Source: an uncultured Clostridium sp. (lineage in GTDB: Bacteria > Bacillota > Clostridia > Lachnospirales > Lachnospiraceae). From it: a stretch of DNA of 43,960 nucleotides. The stretch lies in the NCBI GenBank assembly GCA_900547035.1, contig URFM01000029.1:1-43960 (forward strand). Reading direction: 5' to 3'. The translations under genes were made by a program, and so were the position numbers. Of the stretch, positions 7,764-15,897 are shown piece after piece (within the stretch, counting starts at the first letter, position 1; each line of letters starts with the position of its first letter). The notes beneath the pieces were generated by a model, which was given only the letters and a program-made list of their open reading frames with translations, was not told the origin of the DNA and made no database searches.

Positions 7764-7789
7764 CGAGCTGCGAATTGCCGGATTATAAT
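7760..7789 (+). promoter_or_regulatory. sigma-A promoter of the M20 peptidase gene
   Basis: TTGACG (7760-7765) overlaps the lysR stop codon; an 18-base spacer leads to TATAAT (7784-7789). The predicted start near 7796 leaves a leader of about 140 bases with no recognised riboswitch. Confidence 0.65.
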
Positions 7790-7935
7790 AAAAACGGATA
7801 AGAGATGAAACAGAATCAAAAGGAAAGGGCCAGGTTGAGCTGGCTTATTTCTTGACGCATTTTCCGCTTTCGGCACTGTTGCCGGAAGCCTTTTTATTTT
7901 TAGGGAAATGAAACCATTTTGAGAAAGGAGTTTTT

Positions 7936-9300
7936 ATGAATCTGGAACAGTTTGAGGAAAAATTAAAAAATTATGTTCAGGCCAACGAACAGGATCTGAT
8001 TCAAAGCCTGGCCTGGCTGGTGGCCCAGCCCAGCGTCAGCAGCACAGGCGAAGGCGTCCTGGACTGCTGCGAAATGCTGATGAATCGTATGAAGGAAATG
8101 GGATTGGAGGTCGAACAAGCCCCGGTAGAACCTCATCCCGCTATCATTGGCCGGTGGGGTCATGATCCTTCCAAAAAGACGGTCATGATTTACGCGCACT
8201 ATGACGTCCAACCCCAGGGCGAGCTTGAGCTGTGGCGTACCCCGCCTTTTGAACCTGTAATAAAAGACGGTGTAATGTATGGAAGAGGTACGGCGGACAA
8301 TAAGGGGCCTTTGATGGCTCATCTGAATGCCATTGACTTTTGGCTGAAAGAATACGGAGAGCTGCCCGTTAATCTTCTTCTGATTTTTGAAGGCTCTGAA
8401 GAAAGCAACAGCGAGGGGCTGCCGGAATATTTAAGAGAACACAAAGAGGAACTCCAGGCGGATGTGGTGTTCTTCAGCGACGGTTCCAAAAACCATAACG
8501 ATCAGCCCATTATCGCTCTCGGGGTTAAGGGAATGCTCTATGTGGAACTGGTGCTGACCACCATTAACCGGGACCTTCATTCCCAGTATGCTCCTGTTCT
8601 CCCCAGCGCAGCCTGGGAGCTGGTACATCTGTTAAATAAACTGAAAACAGAGGACGGCGTGGTCCATATTCCCGGATTCTATGACGACATTCAAAAACCT
8701 ACGGAGCGGGAACTGGAAATCTACCGCCAGCTTCCCAATGTGGAAAAGGATTTGGAGAAGTCCTACGGTGTTTCTCCGATTTATCCAAAAGAAAAAGGGT
8801 ATTATCTGCAGCTGAATAATACCCCGAGTTTCAATATATCCGGCATCTATTCCGGTCATGTGGGACCCGGAACGGCAACGGTTCTGACGTCCAAGGCAAC
8901 AGCCAAAATCGACATGCGCCTGGTGGTAAGTCAAGATGGAAATAAGATTTTGGAAAATCTGAAGGCTTATATCAAGGAGCTGGGATACGATAATGTGGAA
9001 GTGATCTGCCATGGAGTTACGGAGCCATCTAAAACTCCCACCACTACACCCTATCTTCCGCCAATCGAAAAGGCTACGGAAGATATTTTTGGGAAATATA
9101 TGATATATCCCAATCGTCCCTCTACTGCGCCAGATTATCTCTGGACCAATATTTTAGGTCTTCCGGCTATTCAGGTTCGCTGGTGCGATGCCAGCTCTGA
9201 CAATCATGCTCCCAACGAGCATCTGACGCTGTCCAATTATTTAAAAGGGATTGAACTGACAGCCTCCGTATTTAAGGTAATCAGCGAAATGGAGCCCTAG
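7936..9300 (+). CDS. M20-family dipeptidase (carnosinase/CNDP-like)
   Basis: A 454-residue M20 metallopeptidase. Dinuclear zinc ligands are visible: H88 and D90 in AHYDVQP, the bridging D121 in GRGTADNKG, catalytic and ligand glutamates in EGSEES (~155-156), an aspartate in FFSDG (~182) and the terminal histidine in SDNHAPNEH. Length and the inserted dimerisation domain fit the PepV/CNDP-type dipeptidases that cleave dipeptides in the cytoplasm. The ATG follows GAGAAAGGAG. The gene has its own promoter, and the adjacent LysR gene and YfcC remnant suggest a former peptide-use module. Confidence 0.93.
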   Translation: MNLEQFEEKLKNYVQANEQDLIQSLAWLVAQPSVSSTGEGVLDCCEMLMNRMKEMGLEVEQAPVEPHPAIIGRWGHDPSKKTVMIYAHYDVQPQGELELWRTPPFEPVIKDGVMYGRGTADNKGPLMAHLNAIDFWLKEYGELPVNLLLIFEGSEESNSEGLPEYLREHKEELQADVVFFSDGSKNHNDQPIIALGVKGMLYVELVLTTINRDLHSQYAPVLPSAAWELVHLLNKLKTEDGVVHIPGFYDDIQKPTERELEIYRQLPNVEKDLEKSYGVSPIYPKEKGYYLQLNNTPSFNISGIYSGHVGPGTATVLTSKATAKIDMRLVVSQDGNKILENLKAYIKELGYDNVEVICHGVTEPSKTPTTTPYLPPIEKATEDIFGKYMIYPNRPSTAPDYLWTNILGLPAIQVRWCDASSDNHAPNEHLTLSNYLKGIELTASVFKVISEMEP

Positions 9301-9312
9301 GATTCCGGCACG

Positions 9313-10329
9313 CTAGAGAGATGGAAAATATCTCTTCTCCACCCGCCTAAACTCCTCAGGCACCGGGGCGCAAAAGCTTTTGCCCGACAAATAGCTTAAA
9401 GGCTCATCTAAGGACTGCGGCAACACCAGCTTCCAGGCGTGAAGCAGCTGGCTGGTGATGCCGCAGTTCTCCCTGAGAAGGCGGTTAAACCTGGAATCCC
9501 CATATTTGCTATCTCCTCCAATCGGGTGGCCGATGGAGGCCAGATGCGCCCGAATCTGGTGGCTGCGCCCGGTCAGGAGTTCTACCTGAAGAAGAGTCAT
9601 GCCGTCGCCGTAAGCCAGAGGGCGGTATTCCGTAGCAATCGGCAAGCTGTTCTCTTCGGGGCGGGAACAGATAAAAACCCGGTTGGAAGCCTCGTCCTTT
9701 ACCAGGAATCCCTGAATTTTCTGACTTTCTTCCACTCTTCCCTTCACAATGCACTGATAATATTTCTCCATAGACCGGTCTTTAAAGGCCTGGCTAAGAA
9801 TCTGAAGTCCCGCAAGGGAACGTCCCGCTGCCACCAGGCCGCTGGTATTTCGATCCAGACGGTTGCAGATGGACGGGCGGAAGGCCCGAAGCTGCTGGGA
9901 GGTCAGCTTGCCTGAGCTGATCAGATAGTTGAGCAGCATCTCGTTAAGGGAAATATCCTGTTCTCTGGCTTTTTGGCTTAAGATTCCAGATGGCTTATTG
10001 AGGATCAGTATATGGCGATCCTCATAAACCACATCCGGAGAAGCCATTAAAGATGCTGCCTCCCCTTCCAGCCGGCCTGTGGCTGGAACTTTGCCGGGAG
10101 CAGGCGCCGGTGTCCGGAATTTCTCAATGGTTTCGTCAGACAGAAACATCTTAATCACATCTCCATCTGACAGCCGTTCGGAGCCATCACATTTTTTCCC
10201 GTTTAAGGTAATGTTCTTTTTTCGCATCATTTTATAGAGAAAACTCTTTGGAGCCTGATTCAGATATTTGCCCAGGAGCTTGTCCAGGCGCTGCCCCGCT
10301 TCTTCAGGGGTAATCTCAAGCATCTGCAT
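9313..10329 (-). CDS. RluA-family 23S rRNA/tRNA pseudouridine synthase
   Basis: A 338-residue pseudouridine synthase. An N-terminal S4 RNA-binding domain (~residues 13-65, QRLDKLLGKYL) precedes the catalytic domain. The RluA/C/D active-site motif is RLDRNTSGLV, with catalytic D159, and a later GRSHQIRAHL segment is also typical. It is probably RluC- or RluD-like, but the target uridine cannot be fixed from sequence. A linker rich in Ala and Pro (~73-85) joins the domains. It is the last gene of a minus-strand run with rsmF, rsuA, a HAD phosphatase and an SDR. Confidence 0.9.
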   Translation of the reverse strand: MQMLEITPEEAGQRLDKLLGKYLNQAPKSFLYKMMRKKNITLNGKKCDGSERLSDGDVIKMFLSDETIEKFRTPAPAPGKVPATGRLEGEAASLMASPDVVYEDRHILILNKPSGILSQKAREQDISLNEMLLNYLISSGKLTSQQLRAFRPSICNRLDRNTSGLVAAGRSLAGLQILSQAFKDRSMEKYYQCIVKGRVEESQKIQGFLVKDEASNRVFICSRPEENSLPIATEYRPLAYGDGMTLLQVELLTGRSHQIRAHLASIGHPIGGDSKYGDSRFNRLLRENCGITSQLLHAWKLVLPQSLDEPLSYLSGKSFCAPVPEEFRRVEKRYFPSL

Positions 10330-10348
10330 ATTATTTTCCTTTCCGGAT

Positions 10349-11107
10349 TCAGGATAGCTTTCTCATAATGGAAAGCAAAAGACTGTGCGGGGCAATCTTG
10401 GATAAAAGGCGGAAGGCCTTCATAGTCAGGCCGTAAACTGACACAGGACGCCCAAGAATGCTGTCGTTTAAGGCCTTTCTGACGACATGGCGGGAATTCG
10501 CCATCACCAGGCGCTTGTAAAGAGGAATCTGTCCGGTGGTTTCCGCCAGGTCAAAAAATTCCGTTTTTACCGGCCCCGGACACACGGCAGTTACATAGAT
10601 ATCCCGGTCCCGCAGTTCCTCGCCAAGAGCCCTGCTGTAGCTCAATACAAAAGACTTTGTAGCCGCATACACCGCAAAGTCTGGCTGCGGCAAAAAGGCA
10701 GCTGCTGAGGCAAACTGGATGATACGGCTGTTGTGAGGCATGTATGGAAGAACCATCCGGGTAACGGCGCAGAGAGATTCACAGTTTAAACGGACCATGC
10801 CCATTTCCTCCTCAAAGGAGGCAGTGCCAACAGGGCCAATTTTTCCATACCCAGCTGCATTAACCAGAAATTTCACCTCCCCGCCTGATTCTTTTAAGGC
10901 ATGTTCCAAAGAGAGTAAATCCTCCTTCCGGGTCAAATCCAGGCAGAACGGGCGCAAGGTGATTCTGGTCTGTTTCTGCAGCTCTTTTAACCGCTCCATC
11001 CTCCTACCAATTACCCAAACTTCATCAAAGGGAAAATGGTCGGAAAGCTGCAGGACCATTTCCCTGCCCATTCCGGATGTAGCTCCGGTTACGACTGCAA
11101 TTTGCAT
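10349..11107 (-). CDS. Short-chain dehydrogenase/reductase
   Basis: A 252-residue classical SDR with the Rossmann cofactor motif TGATSGMG (7-14), NAAG, the active-site serine in QFASAAAF and the YAATK catalytic pair. The basic GRR after strand 2 suggests NADP(H) preference. The substrate is unknown. The C-terminal extension has an amphipathic helix resembling SDRs that associate with membranes or lipids. It lies 19 bases upstream of the pseudouridine synthase and 25 bases downstream of a HAD phosphatase on the same transcript. Confidence 0.88.
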   Translation of the reverse strand: MQIAVVTGATSGMGREMVLQLSDHFPFDEVWVIGRRMERLKELQKQTRITLRPFCLDLTRKEDLLSLEHALKESGGEVKFLVNAAGYGKIGPVGTASFEEEMGMVRLNCESLCAVTRMVLPYMPHNSRIIQFASAAAFLPQPDFAVYAATKSFVLSYSRALGEELRDRDIYVTAVCPGPVKTEFFDLAETTGQIPLYKRLVMANSRHVVRKALNDSILGRPVSVYGLTMKAFRLLSKIAPHSLLLSIMRKLS

Positions 11108-11132
11108 ATGTGCATTCCTCCTGTTTCGCTAT

Positions 11133-11798
11133 TCAAGAAGACCGTATTTCTTCCAGAACCTGATTGAAATCCTGGGCCCAGTAATCAGCCAGCCGGCGTT
11201 TTTCCTCCTCCATATGGCGGGAGAACTCGTCTGCCATGGCCACAACCGTCATACCCGCAGCCTTTCCTGCCATGATGCCTGCAGGAACGTCCTCAAAAAC
11301 AAGACAATTCTCAGGCTCCACCTGCAGCTTCCCGGCCACGTACAGGTAAATATCCGGCGCCGGCTTTCCTGCCTTTACCTGGCAGGCGGTTACCACAGAA
11401 TCAAAAAAATGACGAATTTTCAGGGAATCCAAAACCCCGTCTACCATTGCCTGGCCATTGCTGGTAGCGATTCCCATGGGAATATTCTTTTCTTTTAAAA
11501 ACTCCAGGAAGCCTCTAGCTCCCGGCTTTAGCGGCACCTGATATTTATATTTGTCCAAGGACATGCGGACCCACTCTTCCTTAATCTCCTCCAAGGAATC
11601 CGGAAGCTGGAAACGCTCCTTAAAATAGGCCGCAGTTTCAGAAAAGCTCATGCCTTCGATTTTTTTCTGAAGATCCTCAGGGCAGTCCAGATTCCGTTTC
11701 CCAAGATATTCAATATCAATGGCTTTCCACATCCACATGGAATCCACTAAAGTTCCGTCCAGATCGAAAATAACACCTTTGATGTCATCAGTCTTCAT
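11133..11798 (-). CDS. HAD-IA family phosphatase (beta-phosphoglucomutase-like)
   Basis: A 221-residue HAD hydrolase with motif I FDLDGTLVDS, a helical C1 cap, motif II ATSNG, the lysine of AGKPAPD and motif IV FEDVPAGI. The family includes sugar-phosphate phosphatases, phosphoglycolate phosphatases and beta-phosphoglucomutases; this cannot be narrowed from sequence alone. It overlaps the end of rsuA by 11 bases, so translation is probably coupled. Confidence 0.88.
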   Translation of the reverse strand: MKTDDIKGVIFDLDGTLVDSMWMWKAIDIEYLGKRNLDCPEDLQKKIEGMSFSETAAYFKERFQLPDSLEEIKEEWVRMSLDKYKYQVPLKPGARGFLEFLKEKNIPMGIATSNGQAMVDGVLDSLKIRHFFDSVVTACQVKAGKPAPDIYLYVAGKLQVEPENCLVFEDVPAGIMAGKAAGMTVVAMADEFSRHMEEEKRRLADYWAQDFNQVLEEIRSS

Positions 11799-12522
11799 GT
11801 CTTGCGTTCCTTTCTTTTAAATTCTCCAGCTCCTGAGAAGTCAGGGCGCGATACTCCCCGGGCCTTAAAGACGGATCCAGCTTCAAAGACCCCATAGACA
11901 GCCGTTTTAAGTACGTAACCTGACAGCCCAGAGCTTCAAACATCCGTTTTACCTGGTGGAATTTTCCCTCCTGTATGGTAAGACAGCCGCTGGCTTCCCC
12001 CTGTTGTTTCCAGCAGGCAGGGAGGGTTTTTGTGCCGTCCTCCAGAACCAGTCCTTCGGCAAGCTGCTCTTTGGTATCCGTTGGAAGATCTCCCTGATAT
12101 TCCACATAATAAACCTTATCTACATGACGTTTAGGGGAGAGAAGGCTGTAGGCCAGCTGCCCGTCGTTGGTGAGAAGCAGAAGGCCTTCCGTGTCCAGAT
12201 CCAGACGTCCCACCGGAAACAGATCCTTTCTCAAAGAAGTCTTGATCAGATCCGTTACTACCGGATACCGGCTGTCCTCCGTGGCGGAAACCACACCGGC
12301 AGGCTTATTCAACATAAAATATTCCACCTGAGCATATGCCACCGGCTCTCCGTCCAATTCCACCAAATCAAGATCCGGATCCAGTTTTATGCTGGGATCG
12401 GACACCACCCTGCCGTTGAGGCGTACACGCCCCTTTTTTGCTATCTCCTTTACCTGGCTGCGGGAACCAACGCCCATCTCAGCCAAAAACTTGTCCAGAC
12501 GCATGGACCTGGCTTTTGTCAT
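11788..12522 (-). CDS. rsuA: 16S rRNA pseudouridine-516 synthase family (RsuA)
   Basis: A 244-residue RsuA/RluB-family pseudouridine synthase. The S4 domain opens MRLDKFLAEMGVGSRSQVKE and is followed by the catalytic GRLDLDTEGLLLLTNDG motif (catalytic D about 108). The C-terminal KRMFEALG and LKRLSMGSLKL segments fit RsuA, which modifies U516 of 16S rRNA, better than RluB. The ATG at 12522 has AGAAGGAAG upstream; an internal ATG seven codons in would also retain the S4 domain. It is the second gene after rsmF. Confidence 0.88.
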   Translation of the reverse strand: MTKARSMRLDKFLAEMGVGSRSQVKEIAKKGRVRLNGRVVSDPSIKLDPDLDLVELDGEPVAYAQVEYFMLNKPAGVVSATEDSRYPVVTDLIKTSLRKDLFPVGRLDLDTEGLLLLTNDGQLAYSLLSPKRHVDKVYYVEYQGDLPTDTKEQLAEGLVLEDGTKTLPACWKQQGEASGCLTIQEGKFHQVKRMFEALGCQVTYLKRLSMGSLKLDPSLRPGEYRALTSQELENLKERNARHED

Positions 12523-12552
12523 AAACTTTCACTTCCTTCTGGTTTAGTTTCT

Positions 12553-14007
12553 CTACATCCTTCTCCATCCGGGATAATATTTATTCTTTAAGGTCTTCCC
12601 TTTTCCTCTGGCCCAGCCCAAAGGAAATCCCCCGGCCAAAACCAGAATCCATCCCTCCATCTCCTCTTCTTCATCTTTTAAAAGGAGGGTCTCGCCCCGC
12701 AGATAGCGAAGCACCCGTTCATCTTCAAAATCCAAATTCCAGGTGAGAGGATACTCTTCTTTTTTCAGGGCCATTGCCAAAGCCTGGGACGGTTCAAACC
12801 TGCCTTCCTTTAAACTGCCGACATGAAGTCCGGTTCTCAAAAAACGCAGCGAATGCCAGGCCGGCATCTCTTTTGGAAGAAGATAGACTTCACCCTGGGT
12901 TTCTTCAAAAGAAAGCCGCTCTTTTCTGCGATTTCTTCCTCGTCCCTTCCCCTTCGGACCGCCTGTTTCCATTAGTCTCAGCCTCAGACCGGCATCCGCA
13001 AAGAGGGGAATCTGCGAAAGAAAGCTCCACACCTCCTGATTTTCACATAAAATTCCAGGCAGCTCATCGGCAGCGCTAATTTGGGATATATTCTGATTCC
13101 GGGTATCTCCACTTTTTTGAAGAAGTGCAAGATAGTGTCCCTCTCCACGAAGAAGATGGGGGAAAAGCCGCAGAGTTCCCGGAAGAATCTCACTCTCCGC
13201 ACTGCCTGGCACCACATTTGGATCTAAAGACAGCAATCTCATCTCAGAATCGTTTTCTAAAAGCCAGGAAACGGAACCCTCGTCTTCCTCCGCGGAAAAT
13301 GTACAGGTAGAGTATAAAAGCATTCCTCCGGGGCGCAGCATCCGCGCGGCCTGCAGCAGAATATTCCTTTGAATGGGGCTATAGTGGGAAGGTCCTCTCC
13401 CCTTCCAGTCCCTGACCATCTCCGGCTCTTTTCGGAACATGCCTTCGCCGGAACAGGGAGCGTCCACCAGAATACGGTCAAACCAACCGGACCATTGCTT
13501 TTCCAGCTTTTCCGGAGCTTCCGCAGTTACACAGATGGAAGGCGCTCCGGTCATTTCCAGATTTTTCAAAAGCCCTCGGGCCCTGGAGGGGCTGATATCA
13601 TTGGAAACCAGAACCCCTTCCCCCTTCAGTCTTGCAGCCAGCTGTGTGCTCTTCCCGCCAGGCGCGGCGCACAAATCCAGTACCCGCTGTCCAGGTTCGA
13701 TCGGAAGCACCGCTGCCGGGGCCATGGCGCTGGGCTCCTGCAAATAATACAAACCAGCGCTGTAAGCCGGATGAAGAGATGGCCGGACCCCGGGATCTTC
13801 AATATAATAGCCATTCGGAGCCCAAGGCACAGGACTTAATTTCCAGGGAAGAAGTGTACGAAGCTCTTCGCCGGAAATTTTCAGTGTGTTGGCCCGCAGA
13901 CCGGCAAAGGGCTGCTCTTTGAAACAGGCCAGATAGTCCGGATAGGAATCCTTCAAAAGCCCTTTCATCTCTTTTAAGAATGCCTCGGGCAGAAAATCGG
14001 TTTTCAT
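12553..14007 (-). CDS. rsmF: RsmF-type rRNA cytosine-C5 methyltransferase (NOL1/NOP2/Sun family)
   Basis: A 484-residue SAM-dependent RNA m5C methyltransferase. Motif I is DLCAAPGGKST (111-121). The two catalytic cysteine motifs are DAPCSGEGMF and STCTFS. The C-terminal half carries the RsmF/RumF-type accessory and PUA-like region found in Firmicutes homologues, ending with a GWARGKGK stretch. The ATG at 14007 follows GGAAAGGAAAT; the frame is open 46 codons further but without a ribosome site. It heads the minus-strand RNA-modification run. Confidence 0.9.
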   Translation of the reverse strand: MKTDFLPEAFLKEMKGLLKDSYPDYLACFKEQPFAGLRANTLKISGEELRTLLPWKLSPVPWAPNGYYIEDPGVRPSLHPAYSAGLYYLQEPSAMAPAAVLPIEPGQRVLDLCAAPGGKSTQLAARLKGEGVLVSNDISPSRARGLLKNLEMTGAPSICVTAEAPEKLEKQWSGWFDRILVDAPCSGEGMFRKEPEMVRDWKGRGPSHYSPIQRNILLQAARMLRPGGMLLYSTCTFSAEEDEGSVSWLLENDSEMRLLSLDPNVVPGSAESEILPGTLRLFPHLLRGEGHYLALLQKSGDTRNQNISQISAADELPGILCENQEVWSFLSQIPLFADAGLRLRLMETGGPKGKGRGRNRRKERLSFEETQGEVYLLPKEMPAWHSLRFLRTGLHVGSLKEGRFEPSQALAMALKKEEYPLTWNLDFEDERVLRYLRGETLLLKDEEEEMEGWILVLAGGFPLGWARGKGKTLKNKYYPGWRRM

Positions 14008-14051
14008 AATATTTCCTTTCCTCTTTTGTTCCATCGGTTGAAGTTTATCAC

Positions 14052-14060
14052 ATCTTACCA
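14052..14060 (-). promoter_or_regulatory. possible extended -10 promoter for rsmF
   Basis: TGGTAAGAT on the minus strand resembles an extended -10 (TGn then TAAGAT) about 45 bases from the rsmF start. The -35 is poor. Confidence 0.3.
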
Positions 14061-14083
14061 CAAAATAACAGAGTTTTTTCCAT

Positions 14084-14920
14084 TTAGTATTGGTAGACCA
14101 GACGTTTCTTTTCCAGGAAACGCAGGAGCCAATAAGGATTGACACTCATTTCGTCATAATGGTCCGTTTCCATGTAAATTCCCAGATGAAGGTGAACGGG
14201 AAACTTTCCCACAGTTCCCTTCTCACCGTAGCCGCTGTCCCCCATGTATCCCAGCAATTCCCCTGCGGCCACCGAATCGCCGGCTTTCCAGTCTCTGGCA
14301 TAGCGATTTAAATGGGCATAATAGATATACAGGCCCCCGGGGCTTCGAATACCCAGACGCCAGCCTCCCAGGGTCAGCCATCCTTCCTGCTCGATGATTC
14401 CATCGCTGATGCTGACCACCGGATAGAATCCGCTTGGACGCTCCTCTCCCATCAAATCACAGCCCTCGTGAACCCGTCCCGTACCTTTTGCTTCCCCTCC
14501 GGTCTGTTCGGAAGAGGGAAAAGTTCTGGAGTCCTGCCATCCATCTTCATAAGTAATATCCGGCGTATCCGGGTTTAAGCTGACAGGAACCGGGAAGCAC
14601 TGCAGATCCTGAAATACCGTCTCGTAGGCCTGACTCAAACGCTGGTAATCCCCAGGACGTCTGGACAAAAGGTCCGAAGGATCCCAGGACAGATCCTCTG
14701 CGAGCAGAGCCCGCAGGTCATAATCGTGTTGAATCATCAAGGCCGCAACCGCCTCTCCATCCAGTTCCGCCATAGAACATACCCCTTCTCCCAGCCGCAT
14801 AGCCCGAAAATCATCGCTCTCCCATGTATCTGTACCCAGCTGGTAAAAATCCGGATTGTCTGTGAAATACTGGGTGATTATAGACTGAAAGATCACCAGA
14901 ATCAGTAAAATCAAAATCAT
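14084..14920 (-). CDS. Membrane-anchored M23 family metallopeptidase
   Basis: A 278-residue protein with an N-terminal hydrophobic anchor (residues ~1-17, MILILLILVIFQSII) and a C-terminal LytM/M23 zinc-peptidase domain. Zinc and catalytic motifs are visible: HEGCD (HxxxD), YYAHLNR and VHLHLGI. A linker of about 120 residues of unknown fold precedes the peptidase domain. The family cleaves peptidoglycan cross-bridges at the cell surface. Divergent neighbourhood with ylbJ hints at a sporulation-phase wall role, but this is inference. The ribosome site is weak (CAGGGA). Confidence 0.82.
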   Translation of the reverse strand: MILILLILVIFQSIITQYFTDNPDFYQLGTDTWESDDFRAMRLGEGVCSMAELDGEAVAALMIQHDYDLRALLAEDLSWDPSDLLSRRPGDYQRLSQAYETVFQDLQCFPVPVSLNPDTPDITYEDGWQDSRTFPSSEQTGGEAKGTGRVHEGCDLMGEERPSGFYPVVSISDGIIEQEGWLTLGGWRLGIRSPGGLYIYYAHLNRYARDWKAGDSVAAGELLGYMGDSGYGEKGTVGKFPVHLHLGIYMETDHYDEMSVNPYWLLRFLEKKRLVYQY

Positions 14921-14945
14921 AGAGCTGTCCCTGCCGCCATATAGT
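14916..14945 (+). promoter_or_regulatory. putative sigma-E-type promoter of ylbJ
   Basis: ATCATAGA (14916-14923), a 14-base spacer and CATATAGT (14938-14945) resemble the sporulation sigma-E pattern (GTCATATT, ~14 bases, CATACAAT). Bacillus ylbJ is sigma-E dependent, so placement and type agree. The short leader ends in an AGGTG site. Confidence 0.5.
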
Positions 14946-14974
14946 AATTCTAAAGGTATTCTATTCAGGTGCTT

Positions 14975-15892
14975 ATGAAAAAATCCGTCGGCCGTCTTTT
15001 GGCAGTATTGTTTCTGCTTTTCCTGATTCTCAATCCCTCTCTGTCCGCCAAAGGCGCTGCGGATGGCCTGGCCCTTTGGGGAAATGCAGTAGTACCCGCT
15101 CTTCTTCCCTTTATGATTGGAACCGGCGTCGTAGTAGGACTTCAGGCTACGGATCTTTTAATCCGCCCTGTGTTTCCGATTTTAAAGCGTTTTTTCGGTT
15201 TAAGCAGCGATGGGGCCTTTGTAATGGTGTGCGGGCTGCTATGCGGATATCCAATGGGTGCAAAACTGGACGGAGAATTTCTGAACGGCGGGCGGATCAG
15301 TCTGCGTCAAAGCCGGTATCTTTTAGCGATCTGCAGCCATCCCAGCCCCATGTTCCTGTTGGGCTATACCGCAGCGCAGCTGAAAGAAGCGGGGACCGGC
15401 AACTGTGCCCTTCCCCTTCTTGCCTCCGTCTATCTCCCCATTTTCCTTTTATCCTTTTTGTCCAAAAAGCGCTATGGCTGGACTTCAGCTCCAACAAAAA
15501 ATATTCCACCGCCTTCCAAAACAGCGCCCTTTTCTTTTGACCGGCACATGATGAGCTCCTTTGAGACTATGATTCGGATCGGCGGGTATATTATGCTCTT
15601 TTCCATTGCCTCCGCCTATCTGGAACACTTTCTTTCCTCCCCTGTGGTTTCTGCGGTTCTCATGGGAATTCTGGAAATTACCACCGGAATAAGGGCGTTG
15701 TGCGCTTCCATGCCGGCGAAAGCATGCCTTCCTTTAACTGCTGCTGCCGTTTCCTTCGGCGGGCTGTCAGGAATTTTTCAAGTAAAAAGCGTATTAAAAA
15801 ATCCCGAACTTTCGATTCGGGATTATGTACTGTGGAAATGCCTCCATGGCGTTTTATCAGGGATCCTGATGACAATATTCCTCAGGTTCTAA
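14975..15892 (+). CDS. ylbJ: Sporulation integral membrane protein YlbJ
   Basis: A polytopic membrane protein of 305 residues from the ATG at 14975; a GTG two codons earlier is also possible. It matches the YlbJ family of nucleoside-recognition (Gate) domain proteins. It opens with a hydrophobic helix, then PALLPFMIG, GLLCGYPMGAKL and CSHPSPMFLLG, and contains a second gate-like segment near SFGGLSGIFQ. YlbJ is needed for spore coat or cortex integrity in Bacillus, where it adjoins coaD and rsmD as it does here. Transported substrate is unknown. A sigma-E-like promoter lies immediately upstream. Confidence 0.88.
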   Translation: MKKSVGRLLAVLFLLFLILNPSLSAKGAADGLALWGNAVVPALLPFMIGTGVVVGLQATDLLIRPVFPILKRFFGLSSDGAFVMVCGLLCGYPMGAKLDGEFLNGGRISLRQSRYLLAICSHPSPMFLLGYTAAQLKEAGTGNCALPLLASVYLPIFLLSFLSKKRYGWTSAPTKNIPPPSKTAPFSFDRHMMSSFETMIRIGGYIMLFSIASAYLEHFLSSPVVSAVLMGILEITTGIRALCASMPAKACLPLTAAAVSFGGLSGIFQVKSVLKNPELSIRDYVLWKCLHGVLSGILMTIFLRF

Positions 15893-15897
15893 GGAAT

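Noticed and set aside
10740..11498. 252-codon plus-strand ORF
   Set aside because: Antisense to the SDR and HAD genes, spans both and has no ribosome site or recognisable domain.
14921..14974. Sporulation-type promoter for the M23 gene on the minus strand
   Set aside because: No pair of elements with acceptable spacing could be read on that strand.
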